Below, in pieces: positions 1-10,556 of a stretch of 64,000 nt of DNA. This stretch comes from Gaeumannomyces sp. JS-464 (taxonomy: Eukaryota > Ascomycota > Sordariomycetes > Magnaporthales > Magnaporthaceae): contig NGZR01000005.1 in assembly GCA_002197995.1 (NCBI GenBank), positions 3,720,001 through 3,784,000 on the forward strand, read 5' to 3'. Position 1 is the stretch's first letter. Every line of letters starts with the position of its first letter. Made by a program: the position numbers and the translations under genes. The notes below the pieces were generated by a model. That model saw only the letters and a program-made list of their open reading frames with translations. It searched no databases and was not told the DNA's origin.

Positions 1-410
1 GCAGGTGACCAGTCGTGGCTTGCACTTGCACGCCGCCCCCTTTATCTCTATGTCCTCACAAGTGTTGGTGGGTATGCATAGAGTCTCTTCACCGTCAGTC
101 TGCCGTTTCGTCCCGTTCAAGCGATAAAGCATAGAACATAAACCGTGGAGCCTAGACCATAGATCTCTTTCTGTTCCTTTTCCTTTCCCTTTCCGCCTTC
201 TTTCTCTCCTAGCAACCTTTCAAGCAGCACCCTCCGGCTCACCCGCCGAAAGACTTTTTTAGACTTTCTCTAAACAGTTTCTCCCTTGATTTACCTACCT
301 ACCTACCTACCTAGACATAGAAGAAAGGCCACAGATCCACAGGTCCCCACACAATCCTCTCCTTCATACACCACACCCAAATCTCCACAAGATAATCAAG
401 AGTCTTCACA
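1..410. promoter_or_regulatory. 5' flank of the methyltransferase gene
   Basis: No coding sequence is recognisable here. The stretch is pyrimidine-rich from about 160 onward and carries five perfect ACCT units at 293-312, about 100 bp before the first ATG. It probably holds the promoter and 5' UTR of the following gene; no single element can be assigned with confidence. Confidence 0.4.
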
Positions 411-1894
411 ATGACCTCCACGCCGATCGCAGGCGTGGCGCGCTCGCCAGAGGATTTCCCCCAGATGTGGCAGAAGCCTGCCTTCGGAGACCTCATGGAA
501 TGCCTCTTGAGCCTCCGAGTCGAGCCCCCGACCTGGAACCCCAAGAAGAAGAGTCGCCGCGCCTCGTCACTGTCCGAGCCGCTCCCCAAGGAGGGGCTGC
601 AAGTGGCGGCCACCACAGCTGCGTTTCTACGGCACGAGGTTTCCACGTATCTCTCGAGCGTTATCAGCAACCCCCTGGCTTGGCTGGAAGACGATGACCA
701 GAGGGACTTGATCTGGACTGAGGCGGCACGTCGGCTCTCGGAGCGGTGTGGCAGGACAGGTATGTGTTGCGACTGTTCTTTGCGGCCTCGTGATTCCTTG
801 TAGCGTGTGTGCTCTTCGTCTCGCGGGATTCCGCGTTCTGCGCTCTACCCACACACGTGCCTTTCGCAAGTTGTTTCTTTGCTGATCGTCTCTTGAAAAG
901 CCATGGGCGAGATCACCAGGCGGTGGCCGTTCGAGAGTAAAGACTACCCCGTCTTCGAGCTCACCATCCGGGAGCCTCCCCTGACGGGCGATTCTCTCGG
1001 TCTCAAAACGTGGGGCTCGTCGTACGCGCTGGCGCGCATGCTGCACCAGTTCGCCGCGGGTCCTCTATCCCATCTTCTGGTTCCTGCTCCCAAAGCCCTT
1101 GCTTCTGGCCCCACCCCTGGTCCCGCGCCCGTCCTCGAGCTTGGCTCCGGCACCGGCCTGCTCGGCCTTGCCGCGGCAGCAATCTGGCAGGTTCCGGTGG
1201 CGCTGAGCGACCTCCCCGAGATCGTGCCCAACCTGGCGCACAACGTCGACCAGAACCGTGCCGTCGTCGAGATGTTGGGCGGAGACCTGTTCGTTGGGGC
1301 GCTGACGTGGGGCGGCGAAGGCGAAGATGAAGTCGACCCTGGTCTGTTTGGAGAGAAGAACCAGTTCAAGGTACGTTGTGTTGGGGCTCTTTTGCAGTTG
1401 CGTCGGCATCTTGTTTCCGGTTTATTGCCCCATCCCGTCTGCTCTCTGTATTTCGTGGCTTGCGCTTGCTGTCCCTCTCGGACTCGCCAAATTGAGTCAC
1501 ATCCTCTTCCGATCCTGTCTTTTGGGCATTGTTCTGGTTAGTCAACAGAGCTGACGACATGCTTCGACAACTAGATCATCCTCGTAGCTGACCTCTCTAC
1601 GACGATGACCACCCTGGTCTGCTCGCGGGGGCGATTGACGAGCATCTGGTCCGAGATGCTGATGCTAGAGTGCTGGTCATGGTGCCGCGGCGTGATGCCA
1701 CAACTATCAGGCTAATCTCGTCATTCCGCAGCGCCATGTCATCCGCCGACCGCCACGCTAGCTTGACGTGCATCGAGGAGGGCGCCGTGGCCAGCCAGGA
1801 TGACTGGGGAGATGATGAGGATGTGGCAGAGGAAGTCGAGTGCTGGTGGGCGGTTTTTCAGAGGACTCAACTGGCTCCCACTTCGGGTATATAG
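411..1894 (+). CDS. Rrg1/Nnt1-type SAM-dependent protein methyltransferase
   Basis: Probably a cytosolic S-adenosylmethionine-dependent methyltransferase of the Methyltransf_16 class, which in fungi includes S. pombe Rrg1 and lysine methyltransferases acting on translation factors or other proteins. Three exons fit: 411-759, 901-1370 and 1575-1894, with GTATGT and GTACGT donors. The motifs are in family order: RRWPFE, then SLGLKTWGSSYALA, then the SAM-binding loop LELGSGTGLLGLAAA, then the acidic post-motif LSDLPEIVPNL. Exon phases join cleanly up to exon 3. There the reading frame breaks at about 1593: after IILVAD the conserved continuation LYDDDHPGLLAGAI is found one base out of register, consistent with one missing base. 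With that allowance the product is about 379 residues, normal for the family. The N-terminus starts at the first ATG after the pyrimidine-rich leader. The substrate cannot be told from sequence. Confidence 0.85.
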
Positions 1895-3241
1895 ATAGCT
1901 GCAGCGACTGGCTCTTGGACTGGCGGCTTGCTGTTGTTTCTCGTGCTCTTTATCGGCCGCCGCGTCAAGCTAGTTCGTGCCTCGCGACGCGGTGCCTACG
2001 ATTATTAGTTTGAGTTTGGGGAGACTTATCGACGACCTGCGAATAGACTGCTTGTGTTGCTCACCTTTGTAACGGGGCTTGCTCTTGGGATTCCCCTGTG
2101 TTGCCGGCCCAATCCTGCACGACTGTTATGCCGCTATGTGGTGTGCTTCTCTGCTGATTGGGGTCGTGGGTGGCAAACAAGGCTCTCGTCCTCGCTTTTG
2201 TTTTTTTGGGTGTCAGTCCAAGTATATAGCAGATTGCCTCTTGTGCAGCTGGCAGAGCCTTTGGTCTAAGGGAAAGATAACGCCATAGCTTCTTTGCTCG
2301 GAGAAGCATAATGCTCAAAGCTCTAGAGGAGGGCGGAAGGCTACCAAGGTTGCACTGTGCTCCCGGACCCTTGCGAAAAACTAGAACCGAAACATTGCGA
2401 TGGGAACTTGCGCTCCGCGGGTTCTGCAAACCGGAGAGGGGCGTTTAGCTGTAAGCTCTGCCCAGCGAGGAGCGCACCGGGGTCTCCCCAGCCTGGCTGG
2501 TCGACGGGAGGGCCAACCCGGAGCGCGCTCTTTCCTCCTCCCCGTGGCTTGGACGGAGCCCCAGAACGCAAGCCACATCTCTTTGGCAACTGGGGCGCAA
2601 AAAAGACAGCGCAGCTTTTCGGAATTCACTTACAGGGTCTGATTCATCAGCATCGTCCGTCCTCTCCCGCTTTCCGCCCTCAACCCGGCCGTATCAACGC
2701 CCTGCCCTGCCCTGCTGCCCAAAGATTGTGGGCGTGGTCGCCTTCTCCCATGCCTCTTCTGATGATCGAGTCCCTCTCTACTATCAAGCACTGCATGCAC
2801 CACCAGCCAGACCTACTATCAGAGCCTACTCAACTTCTGGAATTCACTTCGTCCACCAGGAAGGAATTCAACTCTTGGGCTAAAACCAGATCCTGCAGCC
2901 TCCTTTCTGGTCCCCTTCTGGCCTCCACTCACACACCATCGTGTTCTCTTCCATCCTCCTCACACCAGAAGTTCTCCTGCCTTCCAAGATTCCAGAGCCC
3001 ACCATCTTGTTACGCTACTCTAGCGGCCTCCGTCTCCAGCCAGCTCGCTCCTGCCGTCTACTGCCAGCCCAGGAGTCTTTCCACTTGCCCTCAAGGCTAT
3101 TCGGCTTTTTCCCGCTCCCATACTCCACGCTACTCCCGGCAGCCAACTTTCTTTGCCGCAGGACTCCAGCGACCCTCGTCTCTCAAAGCAGACAGTCACC
3201 TTGCGCCCAGAAGCCGCTCGGACAGCCTTCCTACGTCCTTC
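1895..3241. other. Non-coding stretch and pyrimidine-rich leader
   Basis: From 1895 to about 2640 nothing recognisable is present. From about 2640 the plus strand becomes strongly C/T-rich with few stops, which produces long but meaningless open frames rich in Ser, Pro and Leu. It leads into the repeat block at 3243-3705 and most likely forms promoter and 5' leader of the gene whose coding exons start near 3942/4358. Confidence 0.4.
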
Positions 3242-3242
3242 C

Positions 3243-3705
3243 CTCTCGACGCTTCTCCAACAGCGCTCGAGCCCAGCGGACCTTCCAAGTAGCTCTTCTC
3301 TGTCGACGCTTCTTCTCTGTCGATGCTTCTTCTCTGTCGACGCTTCTTCTCTGTCGACGCTTCTTCTCTGTCGCGCTTCTTCTCGTCGACGCTTCTTCTC
3401 TGTCGACGCTTCTTCTCTGTCGACGCTTCTTCTCTGTCGACGCTTCTTCTCTGTCGACGCTTCTTCTCTGCTGACGCTTCTTTCCCAGCGCTTTAGCAAC
3501 ACCTGCGCCCAGAGAACCTGCCAAGTAGCTCTTCTCTCTCGACCCTTCTCCAGCAGCACTCGCTTCTAGCGATCCTGCCAAGCAACTCTTCTCTCGTCAC
3601 TCCTCCAGCAACACTCCCTCCAGCGAGCCTTCCAACCATCTCTTCTCTCTCGGCGCTCCTCCAACACCAGTGTCCAGCGGATCTGCCAAGCGACTCTTCC
3701 TCTTC
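3243..3705 (+). repeat. Degenerate ~55-68 bp repeats in the leader
   Basis: At least five imperfect copies of a C/T-rich unit lie head to tail, at about 3243-3300, 3469-3536, 3537-3593, 3594-3647 and 3648-3705. Each has the order CGACGCTTCTCC, a CAGCRCTC-like block, a CCAGCGGACCT-like block, CCAAGYA and CTCTTCTC. A possible earlier, weaker copy lies near 3180. The 17-bp array is an expansion inserted between copies 1 and 2. Confidence 0.65.
3294..3480 (+). repeat. 17-bp tandem minisatellite, about 11 copies
   Basis: The unit is CTTCTCTGTCGACGCTT. Most copies are perfect; one has GATGC for GACGC, and two adjacent ones around 3362-3393 have lost one or two bases. Because 17 is not a multiple of three, successive units shift frame. 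All plus-strand frames therefore encode the same 17-residue pattern (51 bp period), so the open frames here are not evidence of a protein. Confidence 0.9.
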
Positions 3706-3941
3706 ATCTTCGACGCTCCTCTAGTAGCCTCCTTCTCGACACGCAGCAGCAGCCTTTTCCATACCACCTGCCCATCTGTACCCTCCTCGTCCTCCTTGCG
3801 ACTCTCGACACGACTTCAACAAGCCTTCGACATCGCCACACTCTGACGCCGGACACCACCCACAGCAGGCAACGACAGCCAAAGCAGCCTTCAGCGGCTT
3901 CTGTCCTTCACACACATCCAACAAGGCATTCAACTTTCAAA

Positions 3942-5271
3942 ATGTACACATCTGCTCATCTCCTCACTTTCCTTCTTCTCACCCCTACTTCTTTTCTTCT
4001 CACTTTTAACATTGTGTTTCTACACTTCCTTTTTCCTTATCTCCGTCCTCCCCATCCTTCCTACACATTTAACAAGACACTCAGTTTCCAAATCTACACA
4101 TCCCTCATCTCTTTGCTTTTATTCTTCCCATCCTCCTACTTTTCTTATTCTTTTATTTCACAATTTTTGTACCCATGCATCTTTGTCCATTTTCTTATTT
4201 GCTTTATTTCAACTTTTTACTTTTTTTATTATCTTCGTCGATGTCCTTCTTCTTCACATCCTTTTCCACATCTTCATCATCTCCTTACCTCCCTCCACTT
4301 CTCACTAATATCCTACCTCCCTTGAATCTACACTAACATACTATATTCACATCACAGGCCCGGCGTCACCCAGAACCCTCACCCTCGCTACACTGAGGAG
4401 CAGAAGCACTACTTCACACAGCAGTTGCTTCTGCACGAGGCCAGCATGGAGCCTGTCATCCAGGCGTTCGCTGGGAGGTTCCAGCTGTTGTCTTCGGGCC
4501 ACCACAGTTCAGGTACCTCCGCAGCATGATCGGCAAGGATCCCAAGTATGGGTAAGTCATGGCTCCAACCATCATCCTCTCCACAACATCCTTGTCTTTT
4601 TTGTTTTTCTGTCTCTTGATTTCATGATGATAACCTCCATATCATCCTCTCCAGGGCTCCTCTCCTCCAGCCAGCGGGCGTGCCCAGGGTGGTCGGCGGC
4701 AACCGGAGAAGGCGCCAGATCTCACGGGCTGCCGACAAGCCCCCTCCCTCCACCACCAGCACCCATGGAGGCCCCTGCCCAGAGCCTGGCTTTGGGTGAC
4801 GCCGACCTGGGCTTCAACATGGGCGTCGCTGGTTGGGATCTGGGTCTGCCAACACCACTTCCGACTTGGGCCTGGATCTGGGTGGTGAGAGCTGGACCTG
4901 GAGTTCCTGGGGCAGCTCATGGCTGCCGCCTCGCCCGCCGGCGCCATGGAGTACCCGGCCACCACAAGCTCCATGGGCGGCCATGCCGACATCGGGGGCG
5001 TTGGGTGTCCCTGACTCCAGTCTCGGCAGCACCAGCCAGCTGCCACAGTTTGTGGCGCCAGCGTCCCCCAGCTGCCGTCGCAGAGACACCTGCCTGCGAC
5101 GGCACCGGCTGCCTGATCCCCAGGGATTACAGGCACACCCATGGCTCTGACGGCTCCGTCACCTTCAAGGACGGAGGGTCAGTGGTGGACATGGTCAGGA
5201 GGGCCATCATGGAGGTCGACCCGGCCTACAGTGGTCAGATGATGATGGGCAACATCCACGGACGTGGATAG
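3942..5271 (+). CDS. Unrecognised protein; start codon apparently split by an intron; frame broken
   Basis: I do not recognise the family. The clearest segment starts after the acceptor CACAG at 4353-4357 and reads PGVTQNPHPRYTEEQKHYF, followed by a short helical stretch (QQLLLHEASMEPVIQAF). Joining AT of the ATG at 3942-3944 (donor GTACAC at 3944) to the G at 4358 makes ATG-CCC-GGC, giving a start directly before this segment. After one frame correction near 4476 the text continues FGPPQFRYLRSMIGKDPKYG to a GTAAGT donor at about 4552. A second intron ends with CTCTCCAG near 4656. The last exon has a basic patch (GGNRRRRQISR) and an Asp/Gly/Leu-rich acidic part (GDADLGFNMGVAGWDLG), then ends SGQMMMGNIHGRG and TAG at 5271. 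Several more single-base shifts are needed between 4790 and 5150. It could be a DNA-binding protein with a small helical head, but that is inference. A decayed gene is the alternative to sequence error. Confidence 0.5.
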
Positions 5272-7375
5272 GAGAAGGATGGTGTGTTGGGCTTGAAAGT
5301 GTAACGTTAGTTGTTTTGTGATTTCATGGCGCGCTGGTTTACTGCAGGGTTTCTCTTAAGGGGTTCAAGTTGTTTGCGATGGTTTGCTACATATTTTCTT
5401 CTGAGGGATTCGAGTTGTCTGCGATGGTTTCTTCGCTGGTTTGTCGAAGGAGTTCCAATGGTTCACAATGGTTCGGTTAGTTCAACTTGATCAGTTCTAC
5501 GTGGTTAATTTACTAATGTGATCGAAGACGATGCTCCCGAGCCTCTCCTTGAGAAGTGTCTATGAGTTCATGCTCGCCTCGGTCGACCTTCTCTTTCACC
5601 ACGTCCCGCATGTCCTGTCGAAGGGGCAGGTCCGGGATATAAGAGAGGTTCTGTTGCTAGCTAGCCACTCTCAACACTACCCTAGAACTGGGGGGCACGA
5701 ACGGCTTCTTTGGATTGGGAGGCATACGCCGGTAGGTTGTTGATAGAGAATTTGACCGAGCTTGGCCTCGAGGGCGAGAGGCTGCCTGAGGAGATCCCGC
5801 ATTAGACAGGAACATGGCCGAGCGGGGGGGATCCGGATGGCATATGCCCCAGAGCCAGTCCAGCCACGGTCGTCAGCCGGACTAGAATAGGACGCGGCGC
5901 TAGTCCTGCCAACTCCCATGGCGTGGGTAGCGAACTGAGCAGGAGTTGAACCGCGCTTTGTGGTGGTCGTATAGGCATTATCAAGACCGCCAGAGCTATC
6001 CATATGTTAAGGAGAGCACTAGCAGAGATCAACTGTCCAGGAACCCGGCCACCGAGGCAACAAGTGCCTGGAGAAAGGGCCTTTGCGTTTGGTGGACGCA
6101 GTTTCACCGAGATAAAGCTCCGGCGCTGTCATAAGCAGGTACGCATGTGGCTCTCATATCGGGCTGTCACGGATCGTCCGCCCGCTCTGCCACCACAGAC
6201 CGTAACAAAATAATCTAGACTATCCCTGGGCGGACAGCGAGCGAAGACTGGAGGCGCGACAGGGCGGGGACGTTGAGGCTATGGGCAAGCCCGAGGAACG
6301 TCTGTCTTCGGTCCTACGTCCTTAGCCAGCCTCTTATCAACCCTGAGAGAGATCAGGCCACGATTGCACGTCCCGGGGACAGCACTGGAAGTACTTGGAC
6401 TTTGATACGTCACACTGAATGAAGAGTCCAGAACACAAGATGTCACATACACGGCCGTCGTGGCTCTGACAGCGAGGTCAGCAATGGCTTAGTATCGAGG
6501 CTAGGAGGAAGGTCATGGAACCCTTGCGGCCAGACGAAGCCGGAACTCGGCCCGTAATGGTCGTCATGGAGAGATGTCTGGAGAAGCAGATACTTGGATA
6601 CAGAACGACGTAGACGGCAATGCCTTAGCTTTTCCCCATAGAGTTGCATCATTGGAGAAAGCCACGTACGAAGGCCCGGGACGATACCAGCGTGGGGAGC
6701 CGTCGATAGTATATGTTAGGCTAATGCTAGGGGGCTGCCAATCACACGGATTTCCGTTACTATTCCAAACACTCATTGCAGCTAGCGCAGGACCAAAACG
6801 GGCTGTTAGCCGATAAGCCAGGAGGACGTGCCGTGGGACATGCCGCCTTTTGGAAGATGACTTCTGGTCACTGCGGCAGGGTTTCTTGGGCGCAGCGTTG
6901 GCTGTGCCTGCATGCCAAGAACGACACCATCGTGGCAGGAACCACATGGGCAAGGTTAAACGGGTAAGCTTACTCTCGCTTGGGAATGTTACCATTCCTA
7001 CAGCGAGCAGCGCAGCGACCTCTGACGTCGATATAAAAACACCAGGTCGGAGGCAGCTAGCCAAAACTCAATCTCGTTCGCCACTGCTGGCGCGCTCCCC
7101 GGAAGGAGATTTGAATTCATTTTGCGGCGGCGGGTCCTGATGGCCACCCTGACTGCCTTCTTTGTCACCAGATCAGGCTGAATCCACGAGGCCAAGCACA
7201 AAAGCAATTACAACAGGCCAATTCCTTTTGTTAAGCTTGAACGCCAGCCTCTCCTCGCCGTGAGTCAAGCGGCCTGCCAACCTCGCTGTCAATTACACGA
7301 CCAATTGGCGCCCTGCTTGATTCCGCCAACGACAGCTCAAGCTACGTCTGGAAGACGTTAGCGCCAGAGATCACC
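5272..7375. other. Long stretch without a confident gene
   Basis: No gene can be supported. Two pieces look faintly protein-like. One is the minus-strand reading from about 5735 to 5510, starting MPPNPKKPFVPPSSR, with one internal TAG, and then NLSYIPDLPLRQDMRDVV. The other is the plus-strand segment 6574-6816, which includes NALAFPHRVASLEKATYEG. Neither has recognisable domains or splice structure. The right end (about 7200-7375) should contain the promoter of the SPRY gene. Confidence 0.35.
5361..5433 (+). repeat. Two imperfect copies of a ~28 bp motif
   Basis: Copies at about 5361-5388 and 5405-5433 share TTC(A/G)AGTTGT(T/C)TGCGATGGTTT. They lie about 100 bp after the stop of the preceding gene, so they may be in its 3' UTR. 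No function is evident. Confidence 0.5.
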
Positions 7376-8584
7376 ATGTGCTTCGGAGGTAAGCCGGCGC
7401 GTGACCCCTCGGCTGTCGCACCCAGGCCCGCTGCCCTCCCAGCCCAGCAACAGACTTCTCGTCCATGCCCGAGACAAAAACAGCGGCTCCGACCCAGGAC
7501 TACCAGCCGCCGCCTGGTCCGCCCCCGCCAGCATCATCGTCCATGGCTGCCATGAACTCCACGAACTACTACAGCCCTCCGCCGGGCCGCCTCCAGGCCC
7601 TACAACTGGCGGCGGCTACGCTCCACCACCTGGCCCGCCTCCCGGGCCTCCACCGCCCGCGTCCGCTGCCGTGGACTACACGGCGCCTCCGCCTGGCCCG
7701 CCGCCGCCCAGCAACAGCCGCCGCCGCAGCACAACTGGCAGGCCGTGGTGCCGGACACGTCCCTCTTCCCGCCGCCGCCCGACGTCTTCTCGGGCTGGGA
7801 GCGGTCGCCCCAACAACGCGACCGAGGAGGAGATGGAGGCCGGCGAGTCCTGGTGCGCGCAGCACCCGCTGGGCCCGCCCATCGACCTGGACCAGGACCC
7901 GGGCGCGCGCGCCCCTGGCCGCGCACAACCCGCGCCTGATGCAGCCGCAGGGCTTCAACGGCGACCTGCGCTGGGCCGCCCCGGGCGTGTGGCGGGTGCG
8001 CACCGCGCACGAGCGGTGCTCCGACACCACCTCTGCGCATACCCGCCGCTCTACTGCGCGCGCGAGCACTCGCCCCTCCTCTTCGCCTACTCGTCCACGG
8101 CCAGAAACAGCAGCACCGCGCCCGGACCGTCTACTACGAGGTCCAGGTGCTGCCCGACAGCAGGCCCGACGAGACGTCGCTCTCGATCGGCTTCGCCGCG
8201 CTGCCTACCCGCCCTCGCCTGCCGGGCTGGCACCGCGGCAGCGTCGCCGTCCACGGCGACGACGGGCACAGGTACACAAACGACCTAGGCGGCGGCTGCA
8301 CCTTCACCGAGCCCTTCAGGCGGGGGGACCGCTACGGCATCGGCATCACCTTCACGGCCTCGCCCGCCAGCGAGCGGCTCGGGGCCGACGTATTCTTCAC
8401 GCGCAACGGCCAGCTCGTCGGCAGCTGGGACCTGCACGAGGAGACCGACGCCGACCAGTCGGGCGGCGTCTTCGGGCTCGAGGGCGACCACGACCTCAGC
8501 TGCGCCATCGGCTCGTTCAACCGCGTGAGCTTCGAGGTCATCTTTGACCCGGCTCGCTGGATGTACCAGGGCGTGCAAGAGTGA
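7376..8584 (+). CDS. Proline-rich SPRY-domain protein, multiply frame-broken
   Basis: A single-exon model starts MCFGGKPARDPS, continues through a low-complexity part with repeated PPPGPPPG/PPPGPPPP units, and then reaches a conserved middle (VVPDTSLFPPPPDVFSGWER, NNATEEEMEAGESWCAQHPL, RLMQPQGFNGDLRW). The C-terminal part is a SPRY domain with all hallmarks: YYEVQVLPDS, LSIGFAALP, LPGWHRGSVAVHGDDGHRY, the F-x2-PF-x2-GD and GIGITF strands, VFFTRNGQLVGSW, and the final FNRVSFEVIFDP. SPRY domains bind short peptides; the polyproline head may bind SH3 or WW partners. Homologous proteins starting MCFGG with this order are common in filamentous ascomycetes, but their role is unknown to me. The continuous protein is only obtained by changing frame about six times (near 7465, 7590, 7720, 7800, 7915 and 8040-8110), always in GC-rich runs. 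The SPRY part itself (8147-8584) is intact. Confidence 0.8.
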
Positions 8585-8930
8585 AGGTCGCAGTGTCTTT
8601 GAAATGCCTCGGGGCTCGATACAAGTTGATACCAAGGTAGCGAGGGCGGTGTAGCCACCATTAGGCATCAATTTAGTCAAAATGGAGAGTGGACGTGTCA
8701 TTCAAGGAAACTGAGGAGCAACAGGACTGGGATTATTGCATAATAAGCAACACACATAATGAACTAAAACAATACAAAGCAGAGAACCCGTCTAGAGGTA
8801 TACAGACAAGCTAGTGAGCAGGATCCGCGACACCCAACGCCTGTCCTTCCCTAAGATCGGCCACGTGGAGAAGCAGCGAAAACGAAATCCACAAACCCTC
8901 CATCCCATCAACGAACCCCCCTTGCCGAGT
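8585..8930. other. Convergent 3' intergenic region
   Basis: This lies between the 3' ends of the SPRY gene (+) and the next gene (-). It is AT-richer around 8690-8800 and probably holds the polyadenylation regions of both. Nothing else is seen. Confidence 0.5.
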
Positions 8931-9884
8931 TCACTTACGCCTCTTGGGTCTCTCTGCCGCGGCCGTCTTCTCCTTGACCGCAGCCGCCTTCGCTTTGGCC
9001 TGCCGCTTCGGCTTAGGGCCGGCCTTCTTGGCGTTGGCATCCTCGGCGCCCGGAGCCTCAGCGGCGAGCCCTCGCTTGGCACCCCGCTTGGCCTTGGCCT
9101 TTGCGCCCGGGCCGGCCTTGGCCGCGGCGGGGGCAGGAGCAGCAGCGGCGGGGGCAGGAGCAGCAGCGGCGGCGGCGCGCCTCCAGCTGCCACCACCACC
9201 ACCTCCTCCTCCTCCTCCTCCTGCTCATCCACCACGCCCAGGTGGTGGAGCATGCGCCGCAGATCGTCCGGCGCTTGGCGGCGGCGACGCCCTGCCCGTC
9301 GCGCAGGTAGTCAAAGGGCGAGTCGGGCGCCGCCGACGGAGCGCTCGCGCGCCTCGGCCGCGAACGGGTTGTGCAGCGGCAGCGCCACCGGCTCGGGCGC
9401 AGGTGCAGCCCCCGCCAGCCTCGCCGAGCGGCGGGTGCCCGCAGGCGCAGGCGCAGGCTGCTGCTGCTGCTGCTGCTCGGCCGACGGCGGCGGGTCGTGG
9501 TCGGGCAAGGGCACATGGCGGCCCCACAACGCGCCGGGGATGAGGCCCCAGCGGTCGTCCCAGAGGCCGTCGCGCCGCCACTCGTCCACGAGCTCGAGGT
9601 AGACGCGCGTGTACCCGCTCATGTCGTCCGGGGCGGGTCGAGTTCTTCGCCGGTGGCGTCGGCGTGGGCTCCGGCCTCGCGCCACATGGCGTCGTAGACG
9701 GCGTCCACGCGCCAGTAGCCCCTGGTGGCCAACTCGCGGGCGAAGCATGCGAAGGGGTTAACTTGTCGAACTCGATAGTGATGAGGGTTTCCCCGTCCAA
9801 TCCGATGGGGTCGCCACCGGTCTCATCATCGCTCGTGAGGCTGGGAGAGGGTGGTGGCGTTACATCTTTGCGCTGCCTCGGCAT
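8931..9884 (-). CDS. Unrecognised protein with Lys/Ala-rich basic tail, frame-broken
   Basis: No known family is recognised. The start at 9884 reads MPRQRKDVTPPPSPSLTSDD and LITIEFDK. A conserved-looking helical segment follows in shifted frames: NPFACFARELATRGYWRVDA, VYDAMWREAGAHADATGEEL, then SGYTRVYLELVDEWRRDGLW, DDRWGLIPGALWGRHVPLPD. A Gln run, an RRSARLAG patch and FDYLRDGQGV come next, then an acidic poly-Glu/Val stretch encoded by the CTC/CAC-rich tract near 9180-9230. The tail is rich in Lys and Ala (AGPGAKAKAKRGAKRG, KKAGPKPKRQAKAKAA, ERPKRRK) and ends with TGA at 8931-8933. This suggests a nuclear or nucleic-acid-associated protein, but that is inference. About five single-base shifts are needed, all in GC-rich or homopolymer positions. 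The aromatic-rich core (9520-9780) is the best part for homology search. Confidence 0.55.
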
Positions 9885-10556
9885 AGTCGATTGTCTTTTT
9901 TTGTTGTTGTCAGATATGGTATCTCAGTATGGGTATTAGGAGAACGGTTGCTCAAATTGACTACCAAGGAATGTCGGCAGGTGACCGTTAAAACCCTCGA
10001 CTGGATGGAGGAAGCAGGGAGCTTATATCTCCGGCGCTCGCTTTCGGAGAAGCTGCCGGGGTGGTATGGCAGCAACAGCCTGGCTTTGTTCTCTTTGTCA
10101 AACTGTTGTCCGTTCGTCTCCCTAGGGGCTAGATGGTAGCAGCCTGCCGTTTGCGGGAACTCACGCTTGTCCTGTGATCATCTTTCGTCTGCTTTCGGCG
10201 AGCACGGTAGTATAAATCGACTCCATTTCAAGAGTATATCAATTGCAGTCCTAGGAGTGACATCACGGAGTGTTTTTTTGTTCCTCTGAAACAGCTGCCA
10301 ATTTGGCAGCGAGCCTTGTCTTAACTCCACCTTGCTTTGATAGACTTGCCTTCGAACCGGCAAAATAATACGGGGATAGACCTAAACGTATTTGGGGCCT
10401 ATCTGGGTTGTTCTTCTAATCCAGTTGTATTGAAATTTGTAGAAGCCTTTGAAGGCTGCGAGGAGAAGGAAGTCTTGACAGCCCGGGAACAAGACCCACT
10501 TGCCTCTGGTATACAGTGGCCAATTTTCTGCTGGTCCACCACCCAAGAGCATACCA
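9885..10556. other. Promoter side of the minus-strand gene, up to the tRNA
   Basis: No gene is recognisable. The left part should carry the promoter of the gene that starts at 9884. AT-rich patches occur near 9890-9945 and 10330-10440. Confidence 0.4.

Noticed and set aside
2357..3569. Long Ser/Leu-rich open frames across the leader and the 17-bp array
   Set aside because: All frames stay open because the strand is C/T-rich and the 17-bp unit encodes the same pattern in each frame. This is a property of the repeat, not of a protein.
3942..4325. 127-codon hydrophobic frame starting MYTSAHLLTFLL
   Set aside because: Encoded by intron-like T/C-rich DNA; best explained as retained-intron reading of the split start.
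5272..7375. Decayed transposon
   Set aside because: No terminal repeats, target duplications or transposase/reverse-transcriptase motifs were found by reading.
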